In this document: piece by piece, positions 63,402 to 64,000 of the stretch | How the letters are laid out: the number at the start of each line of letters is the position of its first letter | How positions within the stretch are numbered: position 1 is the stretch's first letter | NCBI RefSeq assembly: GCF_040689395.1 | Contig: NZ_JBFAZX010000003.1 | Coordinates: 1-64,000, forward strand | Source of the DNA: Dactylosporangium sp040689395 | GTDB taxonomy: Bacteria; Actinomycetota; Actinomycetes; Mycobacteriales; Micromonosporaceae | DNA length: 64,000 bases | Reading direction: 5' to 3' | Program-made: the position numbers and the translations under genes | The notes under the pieces: generated by a model | Told to the model about the DNA's origin: nothing | Database searches by the model: none | The model's input: the letters and a program-made list of their open reading frames with translations, nothing else

Positions 63402-64000
63402 CGCAAGGTCTCCTCCCGGCTCGGCATCAGCAGTGCGGGGTGCAGCAGCTGGGCGTCGCCGGCGCGGTAGAGCTTGGCCCGCGGCCCGCCCCGCGCCCCG
63501 CCGCGTTCGGTCGTGGCCCCGGTGCTCTCCACGAACCCCGGCACGGACAGCACCTTGCGGTGGAAGTTGCCGGCGTGCAGCGGTTCGCCCCAGACCGTCT
63601 CGTACACCGCCCGCAGCTCGGCGATCGTGAACTCCTCGCCGACGAACTTCGTGGCCAGCGGTGAGTACTCCAGCTTCGAGCGGGCCCGCTCGAGCCCGTC
63701 GGCCAGGATCGTGGCGTGGTCGAAGGCCAGCGCGGCCGGCCGGTCGTCCATCGGCACCCAGGCGGCCTCGCGCGCGTCGCTGCCCGACACCGGGTCGGGC
63801 AGCTGCGGCGCGAAGGCGAGGTACGCGACCGAGAACACGCGCATGCGCGGGTCCCGCTCCGGCGCACCATACGTCCCCAGCTGCTCCAGGTGCAGCCGCC
63901 GGTTGGCGGTGGCCACGCCCGTCTCCTCGGCCAGCTCCCGGGCCGCCGCGGTGGCCAGGTCCTCCCACTCGCCGACGAACCCGCCGGGCAGCGCCCACAT
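63398..64000 (-). CDS. Nudix hydrolase with NrtR-like C-terminal winged helix (5' end beyond window)
   Basis: 200 residues visible; the N-terminal strands before MWALPGGFV lie outside the window. The Nudix box is complete (GFVGEWE, seven residues, RELAEETGV). The C-terminal FVGEEFTIAELRAVYETVWGEPLHAGNFHRKVLSVPGFVESTG is the winged-helix region of the NrtR/Nudix-ADP-ribose family, which binds DNA and senses ADP-ribose or hydrolyses it. So this gene may both lead and regulate the operon. Its stop overlaps the pseudokinase start by four bases. Confidence 0.85.
   Translation of the reverse strand: MWALPGGFVGEWEDLATAAARELAEETGVATANRRLHLEQLGTYGAPERDPRMRVFSVAYLAFAPQLPDPVSGSDAREAAWVPMDDRPAALAFDHATILADGLERARSKLEYSPLATKFVGEEFTIAELRAVYETVWGEPLHAGNFHRKVLSVPGFVESTGATTERGGARGGPRAKLYRAGDAQLLHPALLMPSREETLR

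Noticed and set aside
1..64000. tRNA, rRNA and riboswitch candidates
   Set aside because: No cloverleaf, rRNA segment or known riboswitch core was recognised when reading both strands; a covariance-model search would be decisive.

Overview
The window looks like chromosome from a high-GC, sporulating, filamentous actinomycete, most likely of the Micromonosporaceae (Micromonospora, Actinoplanes, Dactylosporangium type). Reasons: very GC-rich codon use, many GTG starts, many leaderless promoters, DUF397/XRE, SARP, Spo0M, LLM-oxidoreductase and SigE-family genes, and small cysteine proteins typical of that family. No rRNA, tRNA or CRISPR array was seen.

Layout. 1-100: tail of an IS5-like transposase. 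0.7-4 kb: a stand-alone condensation-domain protein, an Rrf2 regulator, a cupin and a DsbA-like protein. 4-12.6 kb: a tightly overlapping sulfur-scavenging operon (peptide-type ABC importer, SfnB-like flavoprotein, SsuD-like monooxygenase, alpha/beta hydrolase). It is preceded by a leaderless cysteine-ending leader peptide and two mutually exclusive hairpins. 12.7-19 kb: a secreted glycoside hydrolase, a two-component system and small membrane proteins. 19-28.7 kb: a scarred region with fragments or internally deleted copies of SARP, MFS, FAD-monooxygenase, AraC, beta-helix and nuclease genes between intact regulators, cupins, hydrolases and a second condensation-domain protein. 28.6-34.4 kb: GGDEF and XRE/DUF397 genes, small CxxCxxPxPC proteins and a 168-bp MITE. 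34.5-47.7 kb: mostly single genes (MFS, an SDR with a zinc-ribbon-like insert, BFN-FHA, Spo0M, MerR, azoreductase/MarR, Clp_N repeat protein, sigma factor, M23 peptidase). 47.8-51 kb: pta and ackA placed head to head. 51-58.4 kb: oxidoreductases, a PrmC-like methyltransferase, a ferritin-like protein, KptA. 58.5-60.2 kb: DEAD-box helicase.

60.2-64 kb (right edge): a minus-strand four-gene operon of NrtR-like Nudix, J-domain/pseudokinase, vWA and an adenylosuccinate-synthetase-like enzyme lacking the usual aspartate-binding arginines. I consider this the best candidate for an undescribed system; its 5' end lies outside the window. The second strongest point is the leader-peptide attenuator of the sulfur operon. 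The third is a pair of leaderless genes 24 kb apart that share a promoter of the mycobacterial DNA-damage (PafBC) architecture.

Family assignments rest on reading motifs and recalled family features; no database search was possible.
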